A stretch of DNA of 64,000 nucleotides from Cyanobium sp. CH-040 (lineage in GTDB: Bacteria > Cyanobacteriota > Cyanobacteriia > PCC-6307 > Cyanobiaceae): assembly GCF_024346135.1 (NCBI RefSeq), contig NZ_JAGQCJ010000004.1:62001-126000 (forward strand). The letters run 5' to 3'. A program made the position numbers and the translations under genes. Position 1 is the stretch's first letter. Every line of letters begins with the position of its first letter. The notes beneath the pieces are model-generated. The model ran no database searches. It saw nothing but the letters and a program-made list of their open reading frames with translations, and was not told where the DNA came from. Positions 28,229-37,537 of this stretch are shown here, piece by piece.

Positions 28229-28671
28229 TGGCCACCGTGCCGCCCTTGCCCGAGCCGCAGCTGCCCGTCTCCCACCGCCTCGGCCATGTGGCCCTGCGCG
28301 TGCAGGACATCGGCCGCGCCAAGGCCTTTTACCAGGCCCTCGGCCTGCGGCTCACCTGGGACGCGCCCGACTGGGCCTACCTGCAGTGGCCGGGCGACGC
28401 TGCCGGCATCGCCCTGCTCAGTCCGGACTACACGGCCGCCGGCCCCCACCTCGCCCTGCATGTGCGCGAGCGGGCGGAGGTGGACGCCGCCCGTGACGGC
28501 CTCGTGGCCGCCGGTCACCGTTGCGGTCCGGTCCATGACCACCGCGACGGCACCGCCAGCTTCTACCTGCAGGACCCTGAGGGCAACTGGCTGGAACTGC
28601 TCTACGAGCCCCCTGGCGGCATCCCCAGCAATGTGCCGGGACAGTCGCCGATTCCGCCGCCCTCGCCGTGA
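28228..28671 (+). CDS. VOC-superfamily (glyoxalase-like) protein
   Basis: The 147-residue protein has the paired beta-alpha-beta-beta-beta modules of the vicinal-oxygen-chelate fold: HVALRVQDIGRAKAFYQALG at residues 20-39 and ASFYLQDPEGNWLELLYEP near the end. His20 and the C-terminal Glu are plausible metal ligands. It resembles lactoylglutathione lyase-like proteins, but the substrate is unknown. The gene overlaps hemB by 1 nt and mutS2 by 4 nt, so the three are probably translated together. Confidence 0.88.
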   Translation: MATVPPLPEPQLPVSHRLGHVALRVQDIGRAKAFYQALGLRLTWDAPDWAYLQWPGDAAGIALLSPDYTAAGPHLALHVRERAEVDAARDGLVAAGHRCGPVHDHRDGTASFYLQDPEGNWLELLYEPPGGIPSNVPGQSPIPPPSP

Positions 28672-31118
28672 CCCCGGCCGCGATCGAGCAGGAGACCCTG
28701 GAGCTGCTGGAGTGGCCCCGCCTGGCCGACCAGCTGGCCAGCTTCACCGCCACCGCCGCCGGCCGCCGCCACTGCCGCACGCTGCCCCTGCCGTCGGCGC
28801 TGGAGGAGAGCCGCACGCTGCTGGCCGAGACCGCTGAGCTGCTGGGCCTCGACGGGCTCACCGAGGGCGGGCTCAGCCTCCAGGGTGTGGCCGACATCGC
28901 CGCCAGCGTGAACCTCTGTGCCAAGGGGGGCACAGCGTCCGGCGAGGACCTGCTGCAGCTGGCCGCCACCCTGGCTGCGGCCCGGCGGCTGCGGCGCCAG
29001 ATCGAGGATCCGGCCCTGCGGCCGGTCACCACCGCCCTGGTGACGGAGCTGCGCACCCTGCCGGAGCTGGAGCAGCGGCTGCGCTTCTGCCTCGAGGAGG
29101 GCGGCCGGGTGGCCGACCGGGCCAGCGTGCCCCTGGCGGCGCTGCGGCGGCAGTTGCAGGGGGCCCGCGCCGAGCGTCGCGAGCGCCTCCAGGAGCTGCT
29201 GCGGCGCTGGGCGCCGCTGCTTCAGGACACGGTGATCGCCGAGCGCCACGGCAGGCCCGTGCTGGCCGTGAAGGCCGGTGCCGCTGGTCAGGTGCCGGGC
29301 CAGGTGCACGACAGTTCCGCCTCCGGCCAGACCCTGTTCATCGAGCCCCAGGCGGTGCTGGGGCTGGGCAACCGCATCATCGACCTGGAGGGCCAGGAGC
29401 GGGAGCTGGAGCAGGTCCTGCTGCGGGAGCTGAGCGGCGAGGTGGCGGTCCACGCCGCAGCGCTCGAGGTGCTGCAGGCCATCCTGGTGCGGCTGGACGT
29501 GGCCCTGGCCCGGGCCCGCTACGGCGCCTGGCTGGGGGCGGTGCGCCCGGAGCTGGGCAGCACGGCCGAGGATCCCTTCGAGCTGCGCGACCTGCGCCAT
29601 CCCCTGCTGCTTTGGCAGCAGAAGCGGCAGGGGGGCCACCCCGTGGTGCCCGTGACGGTCAGCGTGGCGCCGGAGCTGCGGGTGGTGGCGATCACCGGTC
29701 CCAACACCGGCGGCAAGACCGTGACCCTCAAGAGCATCGGCCTGGCCGCGCTGATGGCCCGTGCCGGGCTCTTCCTGCCCTGCAGCGGCACCCCGCGCCT
29801 GCCCTGGTGCGGCCTGGTGCTGGCCGACATCGGCGATGAGCAGTCGCTGCAGCAGAACCTCTCCACCTTCAGCGGCCACATCCGCCGCATCGCCCGCATC
29901 CTCGAGGCTCTGCAGTCCACGGCCGGCGGCGCTCCGGGGGCTCCAGCCACCACCGCCGGCGGCGCTGCCCTGGTGCTTCTGGACGAGGTGGGGGCCGGCA
30001 CCGATCCGGTGGAGGGGGCGGCCCTGGCCACTGCCCTGCTGCAGCACCTGGCCGGTTGCGCCCGGCTCACGGTGGCCACCACCCATTTCGGTGAACTCAA
30101 GGCCCTCAAGTACGCCGACCCCCGCTTCGAGAACGCGTCGGTGGCCTTCGACGAGGAGACCCTCGCTCCCACCTATCGCCTGCAGTGGGGGATCCCGGGC
30201 CGCAGCAACGCCCTGGCGATCGCCAGGAGGCTGGGGCTGGAGGCGTCGGTGATCGAGCAGGCGGCGCGGCAGCTTCAACCCCGCGGGGAAGGCGAGGTGA
30301 ACCAGGTGATCGCCGGCCTGGAGGAGCAGCGCCAGCGCCAGCAGGAGGCCGCCGAGGAGGCCGCGGCCCTGCTGGTGCGCACCGAACTGCTGCATGAGGA
30401 GCTGCTCTCGCGCTGGCAGCAGCAGCAGCAGCAGAGCGCCGAACTCCAGGAGCAGCGCCGCCAGCAGCTGGAGCACTCCATCCGCGAGGGACAGCAGGAG
30501 GTGCGCCGCATCATCCGCCGGCTGCGTCAGAGCGGCGGCGGCCGCCGGCCGGACACGGCCGTGCTGGGGGAAACGGCCCGTCAGGCCGGCCGCCGGCTCA
30601 AGCACCTCGAGCAGCAGCACCGTCCCCTGCCGGAACGGCGGCAGCACGCCGGCTGGATGCCGGTGGTGGGCGAGCGGGTGCGGGTGCTGTCCCTGGGCAA
30701 GGCCGGCGAGGTTCTGGAACTCACCGATGACGGCCGCGAGCTCACCGTGCGCTGTGGGGTGCTGCGGCTGAGCGTGCCCGTGGAGGGCATCGAGGGGCTG
30801 CAGGGCGAGAAGCCCACGCCCCCCGAGGTGAAGGTGCGGGTGCAGGGCCGCCGCGGACTGGCCGCTCCCGGGCCGGACGTGCGTACCGAGCGCAACACCG
30901 TGGATGTGCGCGGCCTGCGGGTGCATGAGGCGGAAGCCGCCGTGGAGGAGACGCTGCGGGCCGCCAACGGACCGGTGTGGGTGATCCACGGGGTGGGCAC
31001 CGGGCGGCTGAAGCGCGGGCTGCGCGCCTGGCTGGACACCCTGCCCTACGTGGAGCGGGTCACCGACGCGGAGCGCTCCGATGGCGGACCCGGCTGCAGC
31101 GTGGTGTACACCCACTGA
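28668..31118 (+). CDS. mutS2: MutS2-family DNA/ribosome-rescue ATPase
   Basis: The 816-residue protein lacks the mismatch-reading domain of MutS. It has a clamp/coiled-coil half, Walker A GPNTGGKT at 344-351, Walker B ALVLLDEVGAGTDP near 434-447, and ATTHFGELKALKY. A long Gln/Glu/Arg coiled coil (about 560-620) follows, and a C-terminal Smr domain with VDVRGLRVHEAE and VIHGVGTGRLKRGL. MutS2 limits recombination or splits collided ribosomes, depending on species. The start is GTG 28668. Confidence 0.95.
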   Translation: MTPAAIEQETLELLEWPRLADQLASFTATAAGRRHCRTLPLPSALEESRTLLAETAELLGLDGLTEGGLSLQGVADIAASVNLCAKGGTASGEDLLQLAATLAAARRLRRQIEDPALRPVTTALVTELRTLPELEQRLRFCLEEGGRVADRASVPLAALRRQLQGARAERRERLQELLRRWAPLLQDTVIAERHGRPVLAVKAGAAGQVPGQVHDSSASGQTLFIEPQAVLGLGNRIIDLEGQERELEQVLLRELSGEVAVHAAALEVLQAILVRLDVALARARYGAWLGAVRPELGSTAEDPFELRDLRHPLLLWQQKRQGGHPVVPVTVSVAPELRVVAITGPNTGGKTVTLKSIGLAALMARAGLFLPCSGTPRLPWCGLVLADIGDEQSLQQNLSTFSGHIRRIARILEALQSTAGGAPGAPATTAGGAALVLLDEVGAGTDPVEGAALATALLQHLAGCARLTVATTHFGELKALKYADPRFENASVAFDEETLAPTYRLQWGIPGRSNALAIARRLGLEASVIEQAARQLQPRGEGEVNQVIAGLEEQRQRQQEAAEEAAALLVRTELLHEELLSRWQQQQQQSAELQEQRRQQLEHSIREGQQEVRRIIRRLRQSGGGRRPDTAVLGETARQAGRRLKHLEQQHRPLPERRQHAGWMPVVGERVRVLSLGKAGEVLELTDDGRELTVRCGVLRLSVPVEGIEGLQGEKPTPPEVKVRVQGRRGLAAPGPDVRTERNTVDVRGLRVHEAEAAVEETLRAANGPVWVIHGVGTGRLKRGLRAWLDTLPYVERVTDAERSDGGPGCSVVYTH

Positions 31119-31145
31119 CGCCGGCGGCAGCCCGTCGCGGGGGTG

Positions 31146-32372
31146 TCATCCGAGATCGGGCAGCACCGGCGGGTCCTGGCCTGGATGGCGCGGCAGGGGC
31201 AGGGCGTCGCCACCGGCGTCGAACAGGCGCCAGCCGCCCGGATCCACCTCCAGGTGAACGGTGCTGCCGGCAGGGAGCTTCTCCTCCGGGCTCACCCGCA
31301 GCTGCACCAGGTGGTCGCCCTCCTCCAGCCGGCAGGTGACCAGCTGCTCGTTGCCCAGGGCCTCGCCATGGCTCACCGTGGCGCGCAGATTGCGGTTGGT
31401 GGCCGGCGCCAGCCGCAGGTGCTCCGGGCGCAGGCCACCGGTGAGGTGATGTCCCACGCGTCCCGCCACCACTTCGGCCAGGGGACCCTCCAGGGCCAGC
31501 CTGCGGCCGCCCAGCTGCAGCGCCCCGGCTCCCACCACCTCCACCGGCAGCAGGTTCATGGGCGGGCTGCCGATGAACTGGGCGACGAACAGGTTGGCGG
31601 GCCAGCGGTAGAGCTGCATCGGCGTGCCCAGCTGCTGCAGCCGGCCGGCGTTGAGCACGGCGATGCGGTGCCCCATCGTCATCGCCTCCACCTGGTCGTG
31701 GGTCACGTAGAGGGTGGTGGTGCCCAGGCGCCGCTGCAGCTCCACGATCTGGGCCCTCGTGCCGGTGCGCAGCTTGGCGTCGAGGTTGCTGAGCGGCTCG
31801 TCCATCAGGAACACCGCCGGCTGGCGGGCGATCGCCCGCCCCAGCGCCACGCGCTGCTTCTGCCCGCCGGAGAGCTCCTTGGGCAGCCGCTGCAGCAGCG
31901 GCTCGAGCTCCAGGGTGGCCGCCACCTCGGCGATGCGCCGTTCGATCCGCTCCTCCCGGGCGGAGGGCACCCGCAGCGGCGCGGGCAGACGGCGGCTGGC
32001 CTGGTGCAGGCTGTCCTGCACCTGCTGCAGTGGCGTGCGGGATCGGCTGCGCCGCAGCCCGAAGCCGATGTTGCCCGCCACCGAGAGGTGGGGGTAGAGG
32101 GCGTAGCTCTGGAACACCATGGCCACGTCCCGCTGGGCCGGCCGCAGCTCCGTCACCGGCCGGTCGCCCACCAGGATCTCGCCGGCGCTGGGCTGCTCGA
32201 GGCCGGCGAGCAGGCGCAGCAGGGTGCTCTTGCCGCACCCGGAGGGCCCCACGAGCACCAGAAACTCGCCGTCGGGGATGTGCAGGCTGAGATCCCGCAG
32301 CACCTGCACCGGCTCACCGCCGCGCCGGGGCGGATAGGTCTTGCTCACCCGCTGGAAACGAACCTCGGCCAA
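31146..32372 (-). CDS. MalK/UgpC-type sugar ABC transporter ATPase
   Basis: From TTG 32372 the protein has about 408 residues. Walker A is GPSGCGKST at 42-50; the Q-loop is [12 protein letters not shown], the signature [15 protein letters not shown], Walker [13 protein letters not shown], and a C-terminal TOBE/MOP-like regulatory domain follows. This is the CUT1 ATPase that powers sugar or polyol uptake. No permease or binding protein is adjacent, so it must serve genes elsewhere. About 35 extra residues lie between the Q-loop and the signature. An ATG at 32432 would overlap the divergent obgE. Confidence 0.9.
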   Translation of the reverse strand: MAEVRFQRVSKTYPPRRGGEPVQVLRDLSLHIPDGEFLVLVGPSGCGKSTLLRLLAGLEQPSAGEILVGDRPVTELRPAQRDVAMVFQSYALYPHLSVAGNIGFGLRRSRSRTPLQQVQDSLHQASRRLPAPLRVPSAREERIERRIAEVAATLELEPLLQRLPKELSGGQKQRVALGRAIARQPAVFLMDEPLSNLDAKLRTGTRAQIVELQRRLGTTTLYVTHDQVEAMTMGHRIAVLNAGRLQQLGTPMQLYRWPANLFVAQFIGSPPMNLLPVEVVGAGALQLGGRRLALEGPLAEVVAGRVGHHLTGGLRPEHLRLAPATNRNLRATVSHGEALGNEQLVTCRLEEGDHLVQLRVSPEEKLPAGSTVHLEVDPGGWRLFDAGGDALPLPRHPGQDPPVLPDLG

Positions 32373-32421
32373 CTTGCGTTCCCAGACGACCCCTGATGGC
32401 CGCGATCCTAAGTTTGAGCCA

Positions 32422-33423
32422 ATGCAGTTCATCGATCAGGCCCGCATCGCCGTCAGGGCCGGCCGCGGCGGCGACGGCATCGTGGCCTTCCGCCGAGAGA
32501 AGTACGTGCCCGCCGGCGGCCCCTCCGGCGGCGACGGTGGCCGTGGCGGCGACGTGCTGCTGGTGGCCGACGCCAACCTTCAGACCCTGCTGGACTTCAA
32601 GTACAAGCGGCTGTTCGAGGCCGAGCCCGGCCGCCGTGGCGGTCCCAACCGCTGCACCGGCGCCAGCGGCCGGCCCCTGCTGATCCGCGTTCCGTGCGGC
32701 ACGGAGGTGCGCGATGCCCGCACCGGCATCCTGCTCGGGGATCTCACCGGTCCCGGCGAGGAGCTGCTGGTGGCCCTCGGCGGCCGCGGCGGCCTGGGCA
32801 ATGCCCATTACCTCAGCAACCGCAACCGGGCCCCGGAAAAGGCCACCGAAGGGGCGGAGGGGGAGGAATGGCTGCTGCAGCTGGAACTCAAGCTGCTGGC
32901 GGAGGTGGGCATCATCGGCCTGCCCAATGCCGGCAAGAGCACCCTGATCTCGGTGCTCAGCGCCGCCCGCCCCCGCATCGCCGACTACCCCTTCACCACC
33001 CTGGTGCCGAATCTGGGGGTGGTGCGCCGGCCCAGCGGCGATGGCACGGTGTTCGCCGACATCCCCGGCCTGATCGCAGGCGCGGCCCAGGGCGCCGGGC
33101 TGGGCCACGACTTTCTGCGCCACATCGAGCGCACCAGGCTGCTCATCCATCTGGTGGACGCAGCCGCGGAGTCGGTGCTGGAGGACGTTCGCGTGGTGGA
33201 GCGGGAGCTGGAGGCCTACGGGCACGGTCTGGCGGACCGCCCCAGGCTGCTGGTGCTCAACAAGATCGAGCTGGTCGACATCGCCGGACTGCAGGAACGG
33301 ATCGAAGAGCTGGAGGGCCACGCTGGTGGCCCTGTGCTGGCCGTCTCGGCAGCCACCTCAGCCAATCTCAGCGCATTGCTGGCCGCCGTGTGGGGTCAGC
33401 TGGGCGTGGTGGAGCCGGGCTGA
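32422..33423 (+). CDS. obgE: GTPase Obg
   Basis: The 333-residue protein has the glycine-rich Obg fold (residues 1-158, e.g. [19 protein letters not shown]). The G domain follows: G1 GLPNAGKST at 166-174, switch [13 protein letters not shown]3 DIPG at 213-216 and G4 NKIE. Obg binds the 50S subunit and links ribosome assembly to the stringent response. A C-terminal OCT domain is absent, as in many cyanobacteria. ATG 32422 is the family start. Confidence 0.96.
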   Translation: MQFIDQARIAVRAGRGGDGIVAFRREKYVPAGGPSGGDGGRGGDVLLVADANLQTLLDFKYKRLFEAEPGRRGGPNRCTGASGRPLLIRVPCGTEVRDARTGILLGDLTGPGEELLVALGGRGGLGNAHYLSNRNRAPEKATEGAEGEEWLLQLELKLLAEVGIIGLPNAGKSTLISVLSAARPRIADYPFTTLVPNLGVVRRPSGDGTVFADIPGLIAGAAQGAGLGHDFLRHIERTRLLIHLVDAAAESVLEDVRVVERELEAYGHGLADRPRLLVLNKIELVDIAGLQERIEELEGHAGGPVLAVSAATSANLSALLAAVWGQLGVVEPG

Positions 33424-33429
33424 GACGGC

Positions 33430-33648
33430 TCAGTCGTCGTACACGCGGCACTCCGGTGCCTCGGGGTTCATGTCGCAGTACACCTCGAGGGGGCTCGGAT
33501 CGTGGCTGTCCTCGGGGTGGTGCGCCTTGTACTCCTCCAGGCCCTTGAGCTCATCCTCGAGATGACGCACCTTGCCCAGGTTGCCTTCGGCCCGGGCGGC
33601 CTCGATCTCGCTCTTGTCCTTCTGGATGTGATCGTCGATGGAGTTCAT
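33430..33648 (-). CDS. cp12: CP12 protein (C-terminal cysteine pair only)
   Basis: The 72-residue acidic, mostly disordered protein has the CP12 C-terminal module YCDMNPEAPECRVYDD, with Cys58 and Cys67 forming the redox switch that inserts into GAPDH. The middle contains the PRK-binding-like helix (LEDELKGLEEYKAHHPEDS). In darkness CP12 bridges GAPDH and phosphoribulokinase and shuts the Calvin cycle. The N-terminal cysteine pair found in plant CP12 is missing. The start is ATG 33648; an in-frame start at 33693 would add 15 residues but no cysteine. Confidence 0.92.
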   Translation of the reverse strand: MNSIDDHIQKDKSEIEAARAEGNLGKVRHLEDELKGLEEYKAHHPEDSHDPSPLEVYCDMNPEAPECRVYDD

Positions 33649-33764
33649 GCGTGGGCGCCCGGGTCGGGTTTCGCGGCTCGTCTGGCCCACCATACGGGTG
33701 CTCCCATGCCCGGGGAGGGGTTTTTGGGCAGCTGCTGATCAGTCCCCTCACGCCGGCGGTTCGC

Positions 33765-35747
33765 TCATGTGGGCAGTTCGCTGAGCTCGAGCCAGCGCTC
33801 CTCGCCGGCGCTGATCCGCTCGCTCAGCCCGGCCAGTTCCCGGGTGAGTTCCTGCAGGGCGGCGTAGTCGCTGCTGCCGGAGGACAGCAGGGTCTCCAGC
33901 TCCAGGCGGCGCTCCTCCCAGCGCGGCAGGTCCTCCTCCAGCTGGCTCAGTTCCCGTTGCTGGCGGAAGCTGCGGCGCCGTGCCGGGGCTGCAGCTTCCG
34001 GCGGCTTGCCCGGGCGCGCCGGCGCTGCCTGCTGCGGCTGGCCGGCCGGGGGCTGGGCAGAGCGTTCGACTGAGCGCTCCTGCTCCAGGTAGGTGCTGTA
34101 GTTGCCCTCGAAGCGCTCCAGCCGGCCGTCCCGGACCACGAACAGCCGGTCGACGGTGCGATCGAGGAAGTAGCGGTCGTGGGACACCACCACCACGCAG
34201 CCGCGGAAGTCCTCCAGAAAGTCCTCGAGCACCGTCAGGGTCTGGACGTCGAGGTCGTTGGTGGGCTCGTCCAGCAGCAGCACGTTGGGCGCCCCCACCA
34301 GCAGCCGGCAGAGGTGCAGCCGCCGGCGCTCACCCCCCGACAGCCGGCTCACCGGCTGGTGCTGCTGGGCCGGCGGGAACAGGAACCGCTCCAGCAGCTG
34401 GGAGGCGCTCAGGGTGCTCCCCCCCAGCTCCACCGTGGCGGCCGCCTCCTTGAGCACGTCGATCACCCGCCGTTCCCGGCCGGCGGCGTCGCGGCTGGCC
34501 TCGAGCACGTGGCTGTGCTGGTCGAAGTAGGCCAGCCTCACGGTGGTCCCCAGCTCCAGCCGGCCGCTGTGGCAGGCAGTGGCCGCCGCCGGCGCGGCGC
34601 TGCCGCCGGTCGCCGCGGTGGCGATCAGGTTCAGCAGGCTGCTCTTGCCGCTGCCGTTGGGCCCGATGATCCCCACCCGGTCCTCGGGGCTGAAGTCGTA
34701 GCTGAATCCCTTCAGCAGCGGTTCCTCGCCTCGGTGGCGGGCCGCGCCGCTGGCCCAGAGGGTCAGCGCCTCGGCCTCGATCGTGCGCTTGCCCAGACGG
34801 CGGCCGTCGCTGGCCAGCTGCAGCCGGCCCCGCTCCTGGCGCCGCGGCAGCTCCTGCAGCGCCTCGATGCGCTGGATCCGCGCCTTCTGCTTGGTGCTGC
34901 GAGCCTTCGGGCCACGCCGCAGCCACTCCAGTTCGCGCCGGAGCAGCCCGCGCAGCCGGGCCTCGCCGGCGGCGGCCGCGGCCTCCTCCTCGGCCTGGCG
35001 GGCCAGGTAGGTGGCGTAGTTGCCCGCATAGGCGCGGGCCTCGCCGCGATCCACCGCCACGATCCGCTCGGTCACCCGGTCGAGCACGTAGCGGTCATGG
35101 GTCACCAGCACCAGGGCGCCGGGGAAGCGGCCCAGGTAACCCTGCAGCCACTGCACCCCGTCGGCGTCCAGGTGATTGGTGGGTTCGTCCAGCAGCAGCA
35201 CGTCCGGCTCCGCCACCAGCGCCGCCGCCAGGGCGACCCGGCGCTGGTAGCCGCCGGAGAGTTCACCCACCCGGCGCTGCACATCGTGCACGCCGAGGCG
35301 CTCCAGCACCTCCCGGATCTGCTGCTCCAGACCCCAGGCCTGGCTCTGATCCATGCGGGTGTTGAGATCGGCCAGCTCCGCCAGCAGCGCGGTGTCGTCC
35401 TCCCCGCGGCGGTGGGCGAGGGCCAGGGCTTCGCTCACGGCGGTGTAGCGGCCCAGCAGCTGGCGTTTCTCGCCGCTGCCGGCGAACACCTGCTCAAGCA
35501 CGGTGCGCTGCGGGTCCAGGCCGGGCTCCTGGCTCACCAGCACGATGCGCGTCCCCGGGACCGTCCGGCGGCTGCCGGCACCGGGAGGTTCGTCACCGGC
35601 CAGCAGCCGCAGCAGGGTGCTCTTGCCGGCGCCGTTGGGTCCGATCAGCCCCAGCCGCTCCCGCTCCCCCACGTGCAGGTCGAGGTTCTCGAACAGGGTG
35701 CGGATGCCGAAGTCCTTGCGGACTCCGGTGAGGCTGATCAGGCTCAC
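33765..35747 (-). CDS. uup: ABC-F ATPase, Uup type
   Basis: From GTG 35747 the protein has 660 residues and two ATPase domains. The first has Walker A GPNGAGKS at 36-43, LSGGYQRR at 163-170 and VLLLDE at 183-188. The second has Walker A GPNGSGKS at 362-369, with LSGGERRRLHL and VLLLDEPTNDLD further on. The linker (about 250-320) is highly basic, and the C-terminal 75 residues form a coiled coil as in Uup. Such proteins act in ribosome quality control or DNA-related functions, not transport. The start overlaps the DUF2301 stop by 4 nt. Confidence 0.93.
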   Translation of the reverse strand: MSLISLTGVRKDFGIRTLFENLDLHVGERERLGLIGPNGAGKSTLLRLLAGDEPPGAGSRRTVPGTRIVLVSQEPGLDPQRTVLEQVFAGSGEKRQLLGRYTAVSEALALAHRRGEDDTALLAELADLNTRMDQSQAWGLEQQIREVLERLGVHDVQRRVGELSGGYQRRVALAAALVAEPDVLLLDEPTNHLDADGVQWLQGYLGRFPGALVLVTHDRYVLDRVTERIVAVDRGEARAYAGNYATYLARQAEEEAAAAAGEARLRGLLRRELEWLRRGPKARSTKQKARIQRIEALQELPRRQERGRLQLASDGRRLGKRTIEAEALTLWASGAARHRGEEPLLKGFSYDFSPEDRVGIIGPNGSGKSSLLNLIATAATGGSAAPAAATACHSGRLELGTTVRLAYFDQHSHVLEASRDAAGRERRVIDVLKEAAATVELGGSTLSASQLLERFLFPPAQQHQPVSRLSGGERRRLHLCRLLVGAPNVLLLDEPTNDLDVQTLTVLEDFLEDFRGCVVVVSHDRYFLDRTVDRLFVVRDGRLERFEGNYSTYLEQERSVERSAQPPAGQPQQAAPARPGKPPEAAAPARRRSFRQQRELSQLEEDLPRWEERRLELETLLSSGSSDYAALQELTRELAGLSERISAGEERWLELSELPT

Positions 35748-36424
35748 GCGGCGGCGGCTCGGCGCTGAGACTCCAGATAAGCAAACACGCTCTTGTCGCC
35801 CACGTCGGCCGCGGCCGGCATCGGGAACTTGCGCAGGCACAGCACCAGCAGCAGCACCGCCTGCAGCGCCAGCAGCCGGCCCGCCAGCGCCGGCGCCAGC
35901 AGCCCGCTCAGGTGGCCCAGCAGGGCTGCCGGCAGCAGCAGGGTCACGCCGATGGCCTCGGGGCGGCGGAAGCAGAAGAACTCCTTGAAGCCGATCCCGG
36001 CCAGGGCGGCGAACAGCGGCCCGACGGCCCAGACCCAGCGTCCGTCGGCCTGCAGGCTGGTGGCCATGGCCTCCGGGCCGGCCCACAGGCAGAGCCCCAC
36101 CAGACCGGCGCAGCCCAGCAGCCAGAACAGCTGCAGCGCCCGGTGCAGAGGCCGCAGGTAGATGTGGATCCAATGCAGCGCCAGGCCCACGCCAACGGCC
36201 AGGGGCAGCAGCCACGGCCACAGCCACTCACCGCCCAGCCAGTGCCACTGGGCCAGCAGCGCCAGCTGGGCAATGGCCGCGGCCGTGAGGCTGAGGCGGT
36301 AGGCCAGCACCTCCCGCCGGTCGGCGGCTGTGATCGTGAACGGCCCGTACAGCCCCTGGTGCACCGGCTCGGCCGCCGCCCGGGCGGCCGTTTCACTCAG
36401 GGCGTCGGGGCTGGGATCCGGCAT
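35744..36424 (-). CDS. DUF2301 membrane protein
   Basis: The 226-residue protein has about six hydrophobic segments. It carries the conserved WIHIYLRPLHRALQLFWLLG and GFKEFFCFRRPEAIGVTLLLP segments of DUF2301, a cyanobacterial and plastid family. Its ATG lies inside the end of the GST-like gene (32-nt overlap) and its stop overlaps uup, so the three are coupled. The function is unknown. Confidence 0.85.
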   Translation of the reverse strand: MPDPSPDALSETAARAAAEPVHQGLYGPFTITAADRREVLAYRLSLTAAAIAQLALLAQWHWLGGEWLWPWLLPLAVGVGLALHWIHIYLRPLHRALQLFWLLGCAGLVGLCLWAGPEAMATSLQADGRWVWAVGPLFAALAGIGFKEFFCFRRPEAIGVTLLLPAALLGHLSGLLAPALAGRLLALQAVLLLVLCLRKFPMPAAADVGDKSVFAYLESQRRAAAA

Positions 36425-37403
36425 CGGCGGCGGCCATCGGACAGCTGCCCACCAGTGTGGCCAGCGCCGGGCCCGCCGGCACGATGCCCGAGGGATGGAG
36501 CGGAAACAGGGCCCCGAAGTAGTCGCGGCGCCAGGCCTCGGGACAGCAGGTGTCCGCCACCCCCGGCAGCTGGTGGAAGCGGCTCCGCCAGTGCCAGAGC
36601 GCCGGGAACTGCCACAGGGGCCGGCGGCTGACGCCGAACAGGGGCGCGTAGACGAGTTCCAGCCGGATCAGGGTGGGGAAGAGCTGCACGTCGGCGAGGC
36701 TTGGATGGGGGCCGCTGAGCCAGCCCGGCTCCCCTGCGCCGGCGCCGCTCGCCGCCAGCGCCTGCTCCACGGCATCGAGGGTGGCGAACAGCTCGGCTTC
36801 GGCGCTCTCGTAGGCGGCCTGGCTGCGGGCGAAGCCGCAGCGGTACACCCCGTCGTTGACGCCGGTCTGCAGCCGCTCGCGCCAGGCGGCCGTGGCCGCG
36901 CGCTGCCCGGGAGGATCGAGGTCGAAATCCCTGCCGGCCGGCCAGCGGTTGAGCAGCTCGATCAGGCGGGCGCTCTCACCCACCACCACCTGCCGCCGCC
37001 GGCGGTCGTAGAGCACGGGCACGGTGGCGCGGCTGCCGGGCGGAGCGCCGCAGCGCCCGTAGAGCTCGGCGAGGGTGGAGCAGCCCTCGAACGGTTCACC
37101 GAACCGCCAGCGGCCCGCCCGCGGATCCGGTTCCACCACCACCAGCGCGACCGTGGCCTGCAGCCGGCGCAGTGCCCACACCAGCCAGGCGCGATGGGCC
37201 CAGGGGCAGCTGCGGCCCACGATCACCACATGGGCGTCCGCCACGCCGGCATCGTCCGGCAGCGCCAGGGCCTCGGCGAAGGCCGCGGGCGGGCGGCGGT
37301 AGTTTCCCTGCGCATCGGCCGGCCCCAGTCCGTTCATCAGCTGCAGCCACTGCCAGTGCCAGAGGTGGCGGGCACTGCGCACCAGCCAGGGTGGAGGGAG
37401 CAC
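36393..37403 (-). CDS. Glutathione S-transferase-like protein (glutathionyl-hydroquinone reductase type)
   Basis: From GTG 37403 the protein has 336 residues. After an N-terminal extension with WQWLQLMNGLGPADAQGNYRRP it has VVIVGRSCPWAHRAW, with Cys66 in the CPWAHR motif of Xi-class/omega-like GSTs. VPVLYDRRRRQVVVGESARLI and an alpha-helical C-domain with NDGVYRCGFA follow. These enzymes reduce glutathionyl-hydroquinones. A start at ATG 37487 is possible. Confidence 0.85.
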   Translation of the reverse strand: MLPPPWLVRSARHLWHWQWLQLMNGLGPADAQGNYRRPPAAFAEALALPDDAGVADAHVVIVGRSCPWAHRAWLVWALRRLQATVALVVVEPDPRAGRWRFGEPFEGCSTLAELYGRCGAPPGSRATVPVLYDRRRRQVVVGESARLIELLNRWPAGRDFDLDPPGQRAATAAWRERLQTGVNDGVYRCGFARSQAAYESAEAELFATLDAVEQALAASGAGAGEPGWLSGPHPSLADVQLFPTLIRLELVYAPLFGVSRRPLWQFPALWHWRSRFHQLPGVADTCCPEAWRRDYFGALFPLHPSGIVPAGPALATLVGSCPMAAADAGSQPRRPE

Positions 37404-37499
37404 GATGGAAGGCGTTGCGTTCCAATCTCGGACGATTGGACCGGAAAATCCAGCACCGTCCGTCACCGTCCGCGCGGCGGCGATCATCACGCCGCATTC

Positions 37500-37537
37500 A
37501 TGAACACCGTGCAGCGATGAACACCGTGCAGCGATGA
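37500..37537 (+). promoter_or_regulatory. Two tandem mini-ORFs coupled to aspartoacylase
   Basis: The 17-nt unit ATGAACACCGTGCAGCG occurs twice in direct tandem (37500-37516 and 37517-37533). It is followed immediately by ATGACC, the start of the next gene. Each copy reads ATG AAC ACC GTG CAG CGA TGA, a six-codon ORF whose TGA overlaps the next ATG by the ATGA arrangement. Re-initiation through these could set the translation rate of the downstream gene. Translation of the mini-ORFs is not shown. Confidence 0.6.

Noticed and set aside
28602-31115. 837-codon ORF antisense to mutS2
   Set aside because: It mirrors the codon structure of mutS2, is His/Gln/Leu/Gly-rich and matches no family. High GC leaves the antisense frame open.
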